A program made the translations under genes and the position numbers. A DNA stretch of 64,000 nucleotides, from assembly GCA_012521995.1 (NCBI GenBank), contig JAAYLH010000105.1:1-64000 (forward strand), given 5' to 3'. Positions 19,493-29,867 of the stretch are shown piece after piece. Under the pieces are notes generated by a model. The model had not been told where the DNA came from. It ran no database searches and saw only the letters and a list, made by a program, of their open reading frames with translations. Position 1 is the first letter of the stretch. Every line of letters starts with the position of its first letter. This DNA is from Bacteroidales bacterium. GTDB taxonomy: Bacteria > Bacteroidota > Bacteroidia > Bacteroidales > UBA7960.

Positions 19493-20561
19493 TGGATTCG
19501 GGTGGTGGTCTCAGGGCAACGATGAACAGGAAAAGAAACAGGGCTGAAAGATAAGCGATAAATATATAGGAATACATAGGCTTCCATGCCTTGCCCAGGC
19601 TGTTGATCAGGATAGTCAATGCGGCAGAGCTCATCGAAAACACCAGAAAAAAAACGGCCACCTGGCGGTCACTCAGCCCCAGATAAGAAAGGTGATGCGT
19701 GGTATGATCCTTTCCACCAACAAAAGGGTTGCCACCCTTTGAAATCCGCTTATAAAAAACAGTAGTGGTGTCGATCAGGGGTAGGGCGAAAGCCATTGCA
19801 ACCATGATAACCCGCGGCATACGGCCCAACTCATCAGGGTTGCCTGCAGCATTCCAGAAAAAGATAATCCCAAGGCTTGCCAGCAATATTCCAAGGAACT
19901 GGCTGCCTGTATCCCCCATATACATTGTGGAGGGGTTCCAGTTGTAATGAAGGAATCCTGCAAGGGAGGCCAGCCCTCCAATCAGAATAATGATCATAGG
20001 GTTGGAGAAATCGCCTGCCGCCAGGATAATGCCCAGGATGGCAAGAAGGACACCTGTAGAAACAACAGAGCTGATCCCATCCATGTTGTCGAGCATATTG
20101 ATGGAGTTCATGATTCCGACAACCCAAAACAGGGTTAGCAAGTAATTCAACCATTCATTGCTAAAGAACTGAATGTGAGTTCCTGATAATATTAACAATA
20201 TCCCGCACAACACCTGTCCTGCAAATTTCAGCCAGGGGCGCGTGTTGTAGGCATCATCGTATAGCCCCACCAGGAATCCCAGGGATACTGCGGCCAGAAC
20301 ACCTATCATTCTCAGTCCGCTGATAGCGGAAGTTTCATCCTGAAGAAAAATTAGGCTGATAAAGGAAAAAAGGAAAACGATGAAAAAAGAAATACCACCC
20401 AGGGCAGGTTTTGCCTCAGAGCTCCAGCGGATGACGCTATCCTGGTAGTTGCGTATGCCCAGGGTCTTGGCAAATTTCAGCAATAATGCGTTGATGGTCA
20501 ATGTGAAGGCCAGCGCTATAACAAAAAAACCTGAATAAATAAAAGCGAGTGATGTGCTCAT
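19482..20561 (-). CDS. MraY/WecA-family undecaprenyl-phosphate sugar-1-phosphate transferase
   Basis: Multi-TM; NSINMLDNMDGISS, GFLHYNWNPSTMYMGDTGSQFLG, HHLSYLGLSDRQ. Confidence 0.9.
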   Translation of the reverse strand: MSTSLAFIYSGFFVIALAFTLTINALLLKFAKTLGIRNYQDSVIRWSSEAKPALGGISFFIVFLFSFISLIFLQDETSAISGLRMIGVLAAVSLGFLVGLYDDAYNTRPWLKFAGQVLCGILLILSGTHIQFFSNEWLNYLLTLFWVVGIMNSINMLDNMDGISSVVSTGVLLAILGIILAAGDFSNPMIIILIGGLASLAGFLHYNWNPSTMYMGDTGSQFLGILLASLGIIFFWNAAGNPDELGRMPRVIMVAMAFALPLIDTTTVFYKRISKGGNPFVGGKDHTTHHLSYLGLSDRQVAVFFLVFSMSSAALTILINSLGKAWKPMYSYIFIAYLSALFLFLFIVALRPPPESTKN

Positions 20562-20580
20562 TTTTCTCCGAGCTTCTTTT

Positions 20581-21126
20581 TTATAAAAACGGGCTTGCCA
20601 ACTCCTTGAAAAACCCTGCATTGCTGTCTTTCTCCGATAGGATTGGATCGGAAACTTCCCAGTCGATGGCCAGGTCAGGGTCATCCCAGCGAAGGACCTT
20701 TTCGCAATCCTTATTGTACACCTTGGTGCATTTATAAACGAAAACAGTATGGTCCTCAAGGGTAACAAAGCCATGGGCAAACCCCGGAGGGATATACAGC
20801 ATGGTGTGGTCGCGGTCATCCAGCCTTAGCTTGAAGTGCTGCCCAAAGGTGGCCTCTTCCCTACGCAAATCCACTGCCACATCCATTACAGCACCCCGAA
20901 TGGCTCTTACCAGCTTGCCCTGTTCGTAGGGAGGCACCTGGAAATGTAAGCCTCTGAGCACGCCCTTTTGTGATGAGGACTGGTTGTCTTGGGCAAAACG
21001 AATATCCAGACCTTTCTTAAGAAAGTTTTCCTCATTCCAGGATTCGAAAAAATATCCCCGCTTATCTCTGAAGACTGCGGGTTGTATGATCAGCAAACCC
21101 CGAAAGGGCGTTTCCGTTATCTGCAT
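20581..21126 (-). CDS. rfbC: dTDP-4-dehydrorhamnose 3,5-epimerase
   Basis: RGYFFESWNEENF...FAQDNQSSSQKGVLRGLHFQ...YIPPGFAHGFVTLED. Confidence 0.95.
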   Translation of the reverse strand: MQITETPFRGLLIIQPAVFRDKRGYFFESWNEENFLKKGLDIRFAQDNQSSSQKGVLRGLHFQVPPYEQGKLVRAIRGAVMDVAVDLRREEATFGQHFKLRLDDRDHTMLYIPPGFAHGFVTLEDHTVFVYKCTKVYNKDCEKVLRWDDPDLAIDWEVSDPILSEKDSNAGFFKELASPFL

Positions 21127-23564
21127 TATTTGAATAATTTTTTTATCCGCCTGCGAATTCGTTTGATTATGGAACTCCCGGTGGATCTGGTACCGACCGA
21201 TTCCTCGTAATAGCCATAACCATATCCACCATAATAACCATAGGCATATCCCTTGTCATACCCATAGCTCGAGTATTCCCTGTCGACTGCATTCAGGACT
21301 ATCGATAAATTGCCAATATTGCTTTCCGATACCAGGCGGTTGACATTCTGGATAAACAGTCGCTTTGAATAATTGGCTTTGAAGATATAAACGGGATATT
21401 CAGCCATCAGAATGCTCTTCATCCCATCCGTAACAATTCCTACAGGGGGGTTGTCAATGATGACGTAATCGTATTTTTCTTTCAGATAGGCCACCAAATG
21501 GTCCATACGGGGCGTCAGGATCAGCTCCGATGGGTTGGGCGGCACGGGTCCTGCCGTAATAAAGTCAAGGTTCTTAACCCGTGAGGGCTTGATGCAGTCA
21601 TCAATGTCATCTATGCCTGACAGAATAGTACTGACCCCTTTAATGTTTTCAGTATTGAAGCCCAGGTGGATCTTAGGCTTACGCATATCGAGGTCAATCA
21701 CGATGACTTTTTTGTCGCTGAAGGCCAGGATCCCTGCCAGGTTCATGGCAAAGAAGGTCTTACCTTCCCCAGAAATGGTGGAGGTCACGGCTACCAACTT
21801 GGGCCCGGGCTCATTGTTGATGAACTGAAGATTGGTTCTGATGGACCGCAGGGCCTCGGAAATCAGTGACTTTGGCTTTTTAAGCACAAGCAACTGGTTT
21901 GGAGGTATCTCGCTCTTGTACTTTGGTATCACCCCAAGCACAGGCGAATTGGTGTACTTCAGGATGTCATGAAGCGAAGGGATCTCGTTATAGAATAGAT
22001 ACTTCAGCAGGATAATCCCTGCCCCGAGGAAGATAGCTGCCAGCAGGCTGCTTAAATATACGTTCCTTGCAATGGGCGAGATGGGTTTTGTAGGGGTTTT
22101 CGAGCGCTCCAGGATAATGCTCTGTGACACAAACCCTGCACGGGAAATTGAATATTCGGCCTTCTTCTCAACCAATTGATTGTAAAACCTTTCGTTGATG
22201 CTATACACCCGTTGAAGCCTGCTGAACTCAATCATATTGTAGCGGGAGGCACGGTTGGAAAGCACCGATTCAAAATCTTCTATGTTTTGCTTCAGGTCAT
22301 TGATCCGCGAACGGATGTTATTTTTCAGCACTGCAATGCTCTCTATGAGCATCCGATTTTGGATGCCTATCTGGTAGTCCAGAGCTTCAATCTGACGGCT
22401 GTTGGGGGTCACCTCATATAATAGCTTCTCGCGTTCCATCAGTTGCTCCTGTAAGGCCTGAAGGAGATTGGAAATAGTGCCCCTGAACTCACTGCCTGAA
22501 AGGAAAGCAATCAGTTGATAGATGTCAATATCTTCATCGGAATTCAGGCTTTTCTCTATTTCCGAATAGATTCTGTCTTCCATTTCAAGCATGACGATCT
22601 GGTTCTCATAATCCCCGATTCGCGAATGGATGGCAGGCAAGGGGGTGATGGTCGCCTCGTCAATATTGTTTTCCTTCTTGAAACGGTCAAGGTCCATTTC
22701 AGAGCCCGCCAATTCATCAAACACAAGGTCAAGCTGGCGGTCGATGAATTCAAGGATGTTGTTGGCGCTTTCAGCCTTCTTTTCAAGGTCGAAAACATTG
22801 AATTCCTCGGCCATGGAATTCACTATATCAGAGGCTTTCTGGGGGTTTGTTCCTGTATGGCTGATCAAAATGGTCCTGGCTGCCGCATTGAGCACATTGA
22901 TCTTGATGTCGGGCGAAAACTTGGAGATGGCCGTCTCGGGGTTGTTGAGCACAAAGAAATAGGGGTTGCGGGTAAAGACACTTTGCTGCTCCTGGAATAT
23001 CCTGGGGTTGGTCACCTCTACCTTGATGTCAAGGTCGGGAAAGGAAGCAGAGGTCCCTGCCTGGAACTGTTGACTCTGGGGCCCTTTGCCGTTGATCTCA
23101 TAATTGATCCGGATAAGGTTCTGGTCCAAAAAATCAATGTTGATAGGAAGGCCATACAGCGACCCGTTCTTCACCCTGGCTTCCACCCTGAAAGGTGCAT
23201 TTTTGTATAGCTCAAAGTTGAGTACCCTGCCTTTTGTGAAATAACTGACATCGAGCGGGAGCAGCGCCAAAGCCCTTTGCTGAAATACTGAAGACCGGAT
23301 CAGTTCAATTTGTTTGGCCATGTCATCCTCATAAATATTGACTGTCGATAGGATGTGGCTTGCTTGGTTCTCCCCGCCCAACTGCAGGATAGCCGAGGTT
23401 TGGTAAACAGGAGGGGTATAACGCAGGTACAGCCACGAGCCTCCCAGGGCCAACGCAATAAAGGCCAGGGGGAAAAGGATGTTTCGCTTGGCAATGTAAA
23501 GAAACAGTTTTACATCAAGCTCATCGTTCAGAACGGATATTTTTTTTAAGGGTTCTCCGGCCAT
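21126..23564 (-). CDS. Polysaccharide biosynthesis tyrosine autokinase (Wzc/BY-kinase)
   Basis: Wzz domains, AVTSTISGEGKTFFAMNLAGILA Walker A, DLDMRKPKIHLGF, Tyr-rich C-terminus. Confidence 0.93.
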   Translation of the reverse strand: MAGEPLKKISVLNDELDVKLFLYIAKRNILFPLAFIALALGGSWLYLRYTPPVYQTSAILQLGGENQASHILSTVNIYEDDMAKQIELIRSSVFQQRALALLPLDVSYFTKGRVLNFELYKNAPFRVEARVKNGSLYGLPINIDFLDQNLIRINYEINGKGPQSQQFQAGTSASFPDLDIKVEVTNPRIFQEQQSVFTRNPYFFVLNNPETAISKFSPDIKINVLNAAARTILISHTGTNPQKASDIVNSMAEEFNVFDLEKKAESANNILEFIDRQLDLVFDELAGSEMDLDRFKKENNIDEATITPLPAIHSRIGDYENQIVMLEMEDRIYSEIEKSLNSDEDIDIYQLIAFLSGSEFRGTISNLLQALQEQLMEREKLLYEVTPNSRQIEALDYQIGIQNRMLIESIAVLKNNIRSRINDLKQNIEDFESVLSNRASRYNMIEFSRLQRVYSINERFYNQLVEKKAEYSISRAGFVSQSIILERSKTPTKPISPIARNVYLSSLLAAIFLGAGIILLKYLFYNEIPSLHDILKYTNSPVLGVIPKYKSEIPPNQLLVLKKPKSLISEALRSIRTNLQFINNEPGPKLVAVTSTISGEGKTFFAMNLAGILAFSDKKVIVIDLDMRKPKIHLGFNTENIKGVSTILSGIDDIDDCIKPSRVKNLDFITAGPVPPNPSELILTPRMDHLVAYLKEKYDYVIIDNPPVGIVTDGMKSILMAEYPVYIFKANYSKRLFIQNVNRLVSESNIGNLSIVLNAVDREYSSYGYDKGYAYGYYGGYGYGYYEESVGTRSTGSSIIKRIRRRIKKLFK

Positions 23565-23567
23565 GTT

Positions 23568-24317
23568 TTATTTGGTAAACAGGGAATAAACCAATAATGC
23601 GGTGGTTACCAGTGAAAGATATGGGGTCACATTCTCCAGAATCCGCTGGGGCACCCGCTCTCGAGGCTCTACATATATGATGTCGTTGGCTTGCAGCACA
23701 ATGTTCGCGTTTTTGACCCCTTCAATGGTAGAAAGGTCAACGAGGTAAACACTGGGGTTGTCGGGTTCGCCCCTGATGAGCTTTACCCTGGAAGCCTTGC
23801 CATCAGCAATGCCGCCCGATTTTGCAAGGGCCTCAAAAAGGGTGGTGTTGGGGTTGTCAAGAAAAATCACGCTGGAAGTGCCCCCTCGCCCTCCTGGGAA
23901 AAGAATCACCCGGTTGTTGACCACCCTGAGTTGTACAAAGGGATTGATGTAAGAAGTAGAGAACTCCTCTTCAAGCATCATTTCTGCTTCGCGGGTTGTA
24001 AGCCCTGAAACCCGGGTGTAACCCAGAACGGGAAGCTTGATGGTACCATCAAATTCAACCCTGTAGGTTAATTGCTGTTGCCTGAGGCTCTGACCCGAAA
24101 GCATGGTCACAGGGTCAATCAGCCGCTCCCCGTCATTGGTGAACAACTGAAAGGTGATCTCGTCATTGGGGGCTAGACGGTATTGATCAGTTACCAGCAG
24201 TTCTTCAAGGTCCGAATAGGAATAGTCCCGGGGCGTTCGCAGCATCTGCTCAGGATTCAACACACTGCAGGATGCGAAAACCAGTAGGAAAAAAAACGGA
24301 AATAAACGGTTCCTCAT
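23568..24317 (-). CDS. Polysaccharide export (Wza/SLBB) lipoprotein
   Basis: Lipobox ASCSVL; YRLAPNDEITFQLF; LPVLGYTRVSGLTTREAE; SLBB-like repeat. Confidence 0.9.
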   Translation of the reverse strand: MRNRLFPFFFLLVFASCSVLNPEQMLRTPRDYSYSDLEELLVTDQYRLAPNDEITFQLFTNDGERLIDPVTMLSGQSLRQQQLTYRVEFDGTIKLPVLGYTRVSGLTTREAEMMLEEEFSTSYINPFVQLRVVNNRVILFPGGRGGTSSVIFLDNPNTTLFEALAKSGGIADGKASRVKLIRGEPDNPSVYLVDLSTIEGVKNANIVLQANDIIYVEPRERVPQRILENVTPYLSLVTTALLVYSLFTK

Positions 24318-24395
24318 GGGATCTTCTTCTGTTAGAAGGACAAATTTATAAAAAAGCCTGCTCAGTTCTTATAAAATAATAAACCCTTATGAGGC

Positions 24396-25601
24396 TTATT
24401 GAAATTTTATTCCTTTTGCCGTGAGCAATGAATTATAATATTCCGCCATGTCATCGATCAAACGCTGGTAATGAAACTTTTGGTAAACCATCTCCCAACT
24501 GCCACGGCCCATTGCTTTCCTTAGTGACTCATTCTCTGCCAGCATCCGAAGCTGCTCTGCGAATTCTTCAGGGTTGCGGTTTTTTATCAGTAAGGCGGTT
24601 TGCCCGGGCAATACGATGTTTTCAATGCCCCCAACATTGGTCGAAACGATGGGTTTGCCTGCTGCCTGTGCCTCAATTAAACTTACAGGGGTGCCTTCAT
24701 TCAACGAACAGAGCGCTATGATGTCCATTCCTGCATTCACCTGGTCCATTTCGGTAAGCCAGCCCGCAAAGGTGAGTAAAGCAGGCCGCTGTTCCTCTTT
24801 CCAGTCGACAAAATCCAGCTTTAAGTGCCTGGCCTTAGCCTCGAGGTGATGCCTCGACTCCCCGTCACCAATGATAAAAGCCCGGATATTCGACTGGCTC
24901 CGCTGACTTAAGTAGTGAAGGGCCTCAAGAAACAATTCGTGGTTTTTGATGGGCACCAGCCTGCCTACAATGCCTATGGCAATTTCATCTTCAGCAAGTT
25001 GGTATTTTTCCCTGAAAGCTTTGCGCTTGCCTTCAGGGTCTTCCCTGAAGTGCGACAGGTCAAAGCCCAGAGGGATGACTTTGATTTTCTCCTCAGGACA
25101 AATACGGTATTTATGACTCAGGTCATATTTCTGAATGTCGCTGATGGCAATGATTCCTGTACTGATCCGGGCCAGATAGCGTTCAATGTTCTTATAAAAG
25201 CCTGCTTTCAGGTGGCTGAAGTAAGCATCAAAAACGTGACCGTGAAAAGTATGCACGACAACAGGCACTTTTTCTGCCCTGGCTGCCAGGCGGCCCACTG
25301 CCCCTGCTTTGGATGCGTGGGTGTGGACTATGTGGGGCCTGTACTCGCGGATGATCTTTTTGATTTCCCGATAGGCTTCACGATCCTGTGCAGGCGATAA
25401 ACTGCGGCGCATCTGCTCTATTATCACGGGGCTTATGCCGAGCTGATGGGGGATAAATTCAGAGTTCTTCTCCGTAGGGTCGTTTTTTCCCCCTACCAGC
25501 AGGGTCTCAAATGGCTCAGGAAGATAGCGCGTTAAATAAGCAGCGTTATAAGTGGGACCACCCAGGTTAAAGCGGTTCAATATCCGAAGGACCCTGATCA
25601 T
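24396..25601 (-). CDS. GT4-type glycosyltransferase
   Basis: HTHASKAGAVGRLAA; GIVGRLVPIKNHELFLEAL; SLNEGTPVSLIEAQAAGKPIVSTNVGG. Confidence 0.92.
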   Translation of the reverse strand: MIRVLRILNRFNLGGPTYNAAYLTRYLPEPFETLLVGGKNDPTEKNSEFIPHQLGISPVIIEQMRRSLSPAQDREAYREIKKIIREYRPHIVHTHASKAGAVGRLAARAEKVPVVVHTFHGHVFDAYFSHLKAGFYKNIERYLARISTGIIAISDIQKYDLSHKYRICPEEKIKVIPLGFDLSHFREDPEGKRKAFREKYQLAEDEIAIGIVGRLVPIKNHELFLEALHYLSQRSQSNIRAFIIGDGESRHHLEAKARHLKLDFVDWKEEQRPALLTFAGWLTEMDQVNAGMDIIALCSLNEGTPVSLIEAQAAGKPIVSTNVGGIENIVLPGQTALLIKNRNPEEFAEQLRMLAENESLRKAMGRGSWEMVYQKFHYQRLIDDMAEYYNSLLTAKGIKFQ

Positions 25602-25662
25602 CTAAGTAAATATATAAGCCAAAAGTACTATTATTTTTGACAAAATAATTGAATAATCTTAT

Positions 25663-27549
25663 CTAGCACATATGTTTTTTCCACCAGTACTGAAATACGA
25701 GTAATCCCCATATCCTGGACGGGGCTTCCCCGGGGTTTCTTGAGTATAATTGTTGTTTTAAGCGGAATACCTCTGTCGGATTAAAAATGCCCTGATGACG
25801 GATCAGGCCTTCACTCAACAGATCGTCCTCAATCACGCTGCTCAGTTCATTGCGAAACCAGCGCAGCAGCGGCACCTCAAAGCCCTGTTTGTCGCGTTGA
25901 AACAATTCGGGCGGGAGCTCATCCCTGAAGGTCTCACGCAGGATCTTCTTGCGATGGTTCTTATCTATCTTATAGGCATCGGGCAGGGAAATGACATAAT
26001 CAACAAGATCGTGATCCAGGAAAGGCACCCTTACCTCAAGGGAGTTGGCCATCGACATCAAGTCGACCTTGGTAAGCATGTCATAGGGGAGCACGAACCG
26101 AAGATCTGTCCGCAAAACCCCACTGATCCCGCTGCCTGGGTTAATGGCTTCCATCCATTGTTCTCTGCGATTTTCAAGGTTTTTGGCTTGTTCATCCACC
26201 AACAGGAGCTTCCCTGCGTCGCCTGGCAGGGTGAACCCTGCCCATTGCCAGTACCTTTCCTCCGCGTTGAGTTTCATCCCTGTGGCGAAACGGTTGGCTT
26301 GCCTGAATTTATTCATCAGGAAGCTGTTTCTTGACTGGGGAAGCCACCAAAAGAGGGGGTGCGCGTGTTTAAGCACCCTTTCGGGAAAACCGGGGTGAAG
26401 CATTCGCCACTCTGCCCGGTGCTTATTATACCCCGCAAAGAGCTCATCAGCCCCGTCGCCCGATAAGGCTACCGTGACTTTTTTTCGGGTCTCGCGGCTG
26501 AGGATATACACGGCAATGGCCGAAGAGTCGGCAAAGGGCTCGTCGATATAGTTCATTACATCGAATACACATCCCAGCAAATCATCGGTGCTGAGCCTGA
26601 ACTCCGTATGGTTGGTTCCATGCATGCGTGCCACTGCCCGTGCGTAATGGGTCTCATCAAACATGGGCTCGTCGCGGAAACCAATGGAAAAGGTGTTCAG
26701 CCCCTTGACCTCCTGCGCAGCAAGGGCCGTGATGATGCTGCTGTCAATGCCCCCGCTCAGGAATGACCCCAGCGGAACATCCGCCACCAGCCGTTTTCTG
26801 ACTGCCTCCGCAAGCTTTTCACGCAACATCTTCTTCGCCGATTCATACGACAGGGCCTGAACGGCTGCATCACCGGCGGGAAGGCGATAGTATTCCTTTT
26901 CTTCAATCCCTTTCGGGGAAAGTTCCATATAATGCCCGGGCGAGAGTTTGTAAACCCCGCTGAAAATGGTCCAGGGACCGGGGATGTAATTCAGGTGAAG
27001 GTAAGCCGAGAGGGAAGTCTTGTCCATTATTTTTGGGATGCCCAGGCTGAGCATAGCCTTCATCTCCGAGGCGAAGAGAAACTTTTCTTTACCATGATGA
27101 TAATACAGGGGCTTGATGCCATAACGGTCGCGGGCAATCAGCAAACTGTTTTTCTTTTTATCATACAGGGCAAAAGCAAAAAAGCCCTGCAGGTCCTTCA
27201 GCCCTTCCGCTCCTTTTTTAATGATCCAGTGTAGCAAGACCTCAGTGTCGCTTTCCGAGCGGAAAGTGACAGGGTCCTGCCTCAGTTGTTCTTTCAGGCT
27301 CCTGAAGTTATAAATCTCCCCGTTAAACACCAGGGTATAGCGTCCCGAGGGATCATGAAAAGGCTGGCTGGCTGCGGCCGAAGTATCAATAATCGACAGT
27401 CGGGTATGCCCCAGGCATACCGGGCCTTCGGCATAGGTGCCCCGCGTGTCTGGGCCTCTCAGGTGCATCATCAGCAGGGCATCTGCCATACCATTGGGCT
27501 TGGTACGGGCAAAATCACCGAAAAAGTAAACCCCTGCTATTCCACACAT
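25663..27549 (-). CDS. asnB: Asparagine synthase (glutamine-hydrolysing)
   Basis: MCGIAGVYFFGD catalytic Cys; SFLSGGIDSSIITALAA PP-loop; start set at MCGIAG. Confidence 0.93.
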   Translation of the reverse strand: MCGIAGVYFFGDFARTKPNGMADALLMMHLRGPDTRGTYAEGPVCLGHTRLSIIDTSAAASQPFHDPSGRYTLVFNGEIYNFRSLKEQLRQDPVTFRSESDTEVLLHWIIKKGAEGLKDLQGFFAFALYDKKKNSLLIARDRYGIKPLYYHHGKEKFLFASEMKAMLSLGIPKIMDKTSLSAYLHLNYIPGPWTIFSGVYKLSPGHYMELSPKGIEEKEYYRLPAGDAAVQALSYESAKKMLREKLAEAVRKRLVADVPLGSFLSGGIDSSIITALAAQEVKGLNTFSIGFRDEPMFDETHYARAVARMHGTNHTEFRLSTDDLLGCVFDVMNYIDEPFADSSAIAVYILSRETRKKVTVALSGDGADELFAGYNKHRAEWRMLHPGFPERVLKHAHPLFWWLPQSRNSFLMNKFRQANRFATGMKLNAEERYWQWAGFTLPGDAGKLLLVDEQAKNLENRREQWMEAINPGSGISGVLRTDLRFVLPYDMLTKVDLMSMANSLEVRVPFLDHDLVDYVISLPDAYKIDKNHRKKILRETFRDELPPELFQRDKQGFEVPLLRWFRNELSSVIEDDLLSEGLIRHQGIFNPTEVFRLKQQLYSRNPGEAPSRIWGLLVFQYWWKKHMC

Positions 27550-27651
27550 GATATACGGCTTATAAACAAGAAAAGCACGGCAGGTAACCAAGGCCTTGCT
27601 GTGCTTCTCTCGGGTTGTTTATTGATATCTTGTCAGCTGTTTTGCCTGGCC

Positions 27652-29043
27652 TTAAATATGAATCACCTCACCATAGGCTGCAGCAGCTGCTTCCATAATG
27701 GCTTCCGACATGGTGGGGTGGGGGTGTACCGCCTTGATGATCTCGTGGGCAGTAGTCTCAAGCTTGCGCGCAACAACGGCCTCAGCAATCATCTCTGTCA
27801 CGTTGGCGCCTATCATGTGCACGCCCAGCAACTCTCCGTACTTGGCGTCGAAGATCACCTTGACGAAACCTTCCTTGCTGCCTGCAGCGCTGGCTTTGCC
27901 TGATGCCGTAAAGGGAAACTTGCCCACCTTAAGCTCATAGCCTGCCTCTTTTGCCGCCGCCTCGGTGTAACCCACCGACGCTACTTCAGGCATACTGTAT
28001 GTACAGCCCGGAATGTTGTTGTAATCCATCGGCTCGGGATGGTGGCCAGCAATCTTCTCCACGCAAATGATCCCCTCTGCCGAGGCTACGTGCGCCAGGG
28101 CTTGCCCCGGCACCACATCGCCAATGGCATAATATCCTTCCACATTGGTGCGGTAATACTCATCCACAAGAATTTTTCCTTTTTCTGTATGAATGCCTGT
28201 CTCTTCCAGCCCAATGTCTTCAATATTGGTGGTCACGCCAACGGCTGAAAGCACTATGTCGGCCTCAATGGTTTCTTCCCCTTTTTTGGTCTTGACTACC
28301 ACCCGGCATTTCTTTCCCGAAGTGTCAACAGATAACACCTCGCTGGAAGTCATCACCTTCATTTTCGATTTCTTGAAGGAGCGCTCCAGTTGTTTCGATA
28401 CCTCTTCATCCTCCAGGGGAACAATGTTGGGCAGGTATTCGACCAGGGTAACCTGGGTGCCGATGGTGTGATAGAAATAGGCAAATTCGGTTCCAATAGC
28501 GCCTGAGCCAACTACCACCATGCTCTCCGGCTGCTTGTCTAGCACCATGGCCTGGCGGTAGCCGATGATCTTCTTACCGTCGATGGGCAGGTTGGGAAGC
28601 TGGCGGCTTCTTGCGCCCGTGGCAATGATGATGTGCTCGGCCTCGTAGGTGGTGGTTTTCCCATCCTCGGCCTTCACCTCCACTTTCTTCCCCGGCATCA
28701 CTTTCCCGAAACCCTGGATCAGGTCAATTTTATTCTTCTTAAACAGGAACTGGACACCCTTGCTCATGCCTTCCGCCACTCCCCGGCTTCTCTTTACCAT
28801 GGCAGGCAGATCAGCTTTGGGCTGACCCTCGATAGCAAGGCCGTAATCTCCGGCATGGTTCAGATAATCAAACACCTGGGCGCTTTTTAGGAGGGCTTTG
28901 GTAGGGATGCAGCCCCAGTTGAGGCATACCCCCCCAAGCTCTGATTTCTCCACTACACCCACTTTCATCCCCAGTTGCGAGGCTCTGATGGCCGCAACAT
29001 ATCCTCCGGGACCACTGCCCAGCACGATCAAATCATAGCTCAT
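27652..29043 (-). CDS. lpdA: Dihydrolipoyl dehydrogenase
   Basis: GSGPGGYVAAIRA; GGVCLNWGCIPTKALL; HPHPTMSEAIMEA. Confidence 0.95.
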   Translation of the reverse strand: MSYDLIVLGSGPGGYVAAIRASQLGMKVGVVEKSELGGVCLNWGCIPTKALLKSAQVFDYLNHAGDYGLAIEGQPKADLPAMVKRSRGVAEGMSKGVQFLFKKNKIDLIQGFGKVMPGKKVEVKAEDGKTTTYEAEHIIIATGARSRQLPNLPIDGKKIIGYRQAMVLDKQPESMVVVGSGAIGTEFAYFYHTIGTQVTLVEYLPNIVPLEDEEVSKQLERSFKKSKMKVMTSSEVLSVDTSGKKCRVVVKTKKGEETIEADIVLSAVGVTTNIEDIGLEETGIHTEKGKILVDEYYRTNVEGYYAIGDVVPGQALAHVASAEGIICVEKIAGHHPEPMDYNNIPGCTYSMPEVASVGYTEAAAKEAGYELKVGKFPFTASGKASAAGSKEGFVKVIFDAKYGELLGVHMIGANVTEMIAEAVVARKLETTAHEIIKAVHPHPTMSEAIMEAAAAAYGEVIHI

Positions 29044-29072
29044 ATCTAAAAAAAGTTTAATTTCAAAAATGC

Positions 29073-29846
29073 TTACACGAATTTAATGTTTTTTTCCCGG
29101 TTTGCGGCATTCAGTTCCTTTTTGGCCTCTGCGATCTTGGGGATCACTTCGGGGTGGGTCTCAGCGGCATTGCCAATGGTCACGACGTCCGCTCCCGAAG
29201 CCCAGGAATCATAAGCGGTCTCTGCCGTGCGGATGCCCCCGCCTACGATCAGGGGAACCCTGATGCTTTCCTTCACAGCCCTGATCATGTCGAGGGGGAC
29301 AGGGTGCATGGCCCCGCTGCCCGCATCCATGAAAATGATCCTCAAGCCCAGCATCGCCCCCGCCAGCGCTGTAGAAACGGCAATATCCGTCTTGTCAAAG
29401 GGAATGGGCATGGTGTTGCTCATGTATTGCACCGAAGTGATCTTCCCGCTCTCGACCAGCATATATCCCGTGGGGATAAGCTCCAGCCCGCTTTGTTGGA
29501 GCATGGAGGCTGCCACCACGTGGTTCCCGATGAGCATATCGGGATTCCTGCCCGAAATGAGCGAAAGCAACAGCAGGGCATCTGCCTGCCCGTCAACCTG
29601 GAATACAGAACCCGGAAATAATACCACGGGAATCCCGCAATGCCGCCTGACCTCTTCAATGCAGAAGGAAAGGTTGTCGCGGGTCAGCAAACTGCCTCCG
29701 ACAAAAATATAATCTACCCCCGTCTTGCAGGCAAGCCTTGCAATTTCTTCCAGGCTCGATTGCGTGCTCTTGTCAGGGTCAACCAGGATGGCTAACTGCT
29801 TCTTCCTGAGCTGGGTCTGTTCTTCAATTTTTTGTATAATAAGCAT
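29073..29846 (-). CDS. Geranylgeranylglyceryl/heptaprenylglyceryl phosphate synthase family (PcrB-like)
   Basis: LAILVDPDKS; VGGSLLTRDNL; PVVLFPGS; GYMLVESGKITSVQYMSNTMPIPFDKTDIA; MDAGSGA; VGGGIRT; GNAAE. Confidence 0.9.
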   Translation of the reverse strand: MLIIQKIEEQTQLRKKQLAILVDPDKSTQSSLEEIARLACKTGVDYIFVGGSLLTRDNLSFCIEEVRRHCGIPVVLFPGSVFQVDGQADALLLLSLISGRNPDMLIGNHVVAASMLQQSGLELIPTGYMLVESGKITSVQYMSNTMPIPFDKTDIAVSTALAGAMLGLRIIFMDAGSGAMHPVPLDMIRAVKESIRVPLIVGGGIRTAETAYDSWASGADVVTIGNAAETHPEVIPKIAEAKKELNAANREKNIKFV

Positions 29847-29867
29847 AATTCAATGGAAATGGCCGGC

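Noticed and set aside
22515-23210. 231-aa plus-strand ORF within the Wzc-like gene
   Set aside because: Antisense shadow of a well-supported gene.
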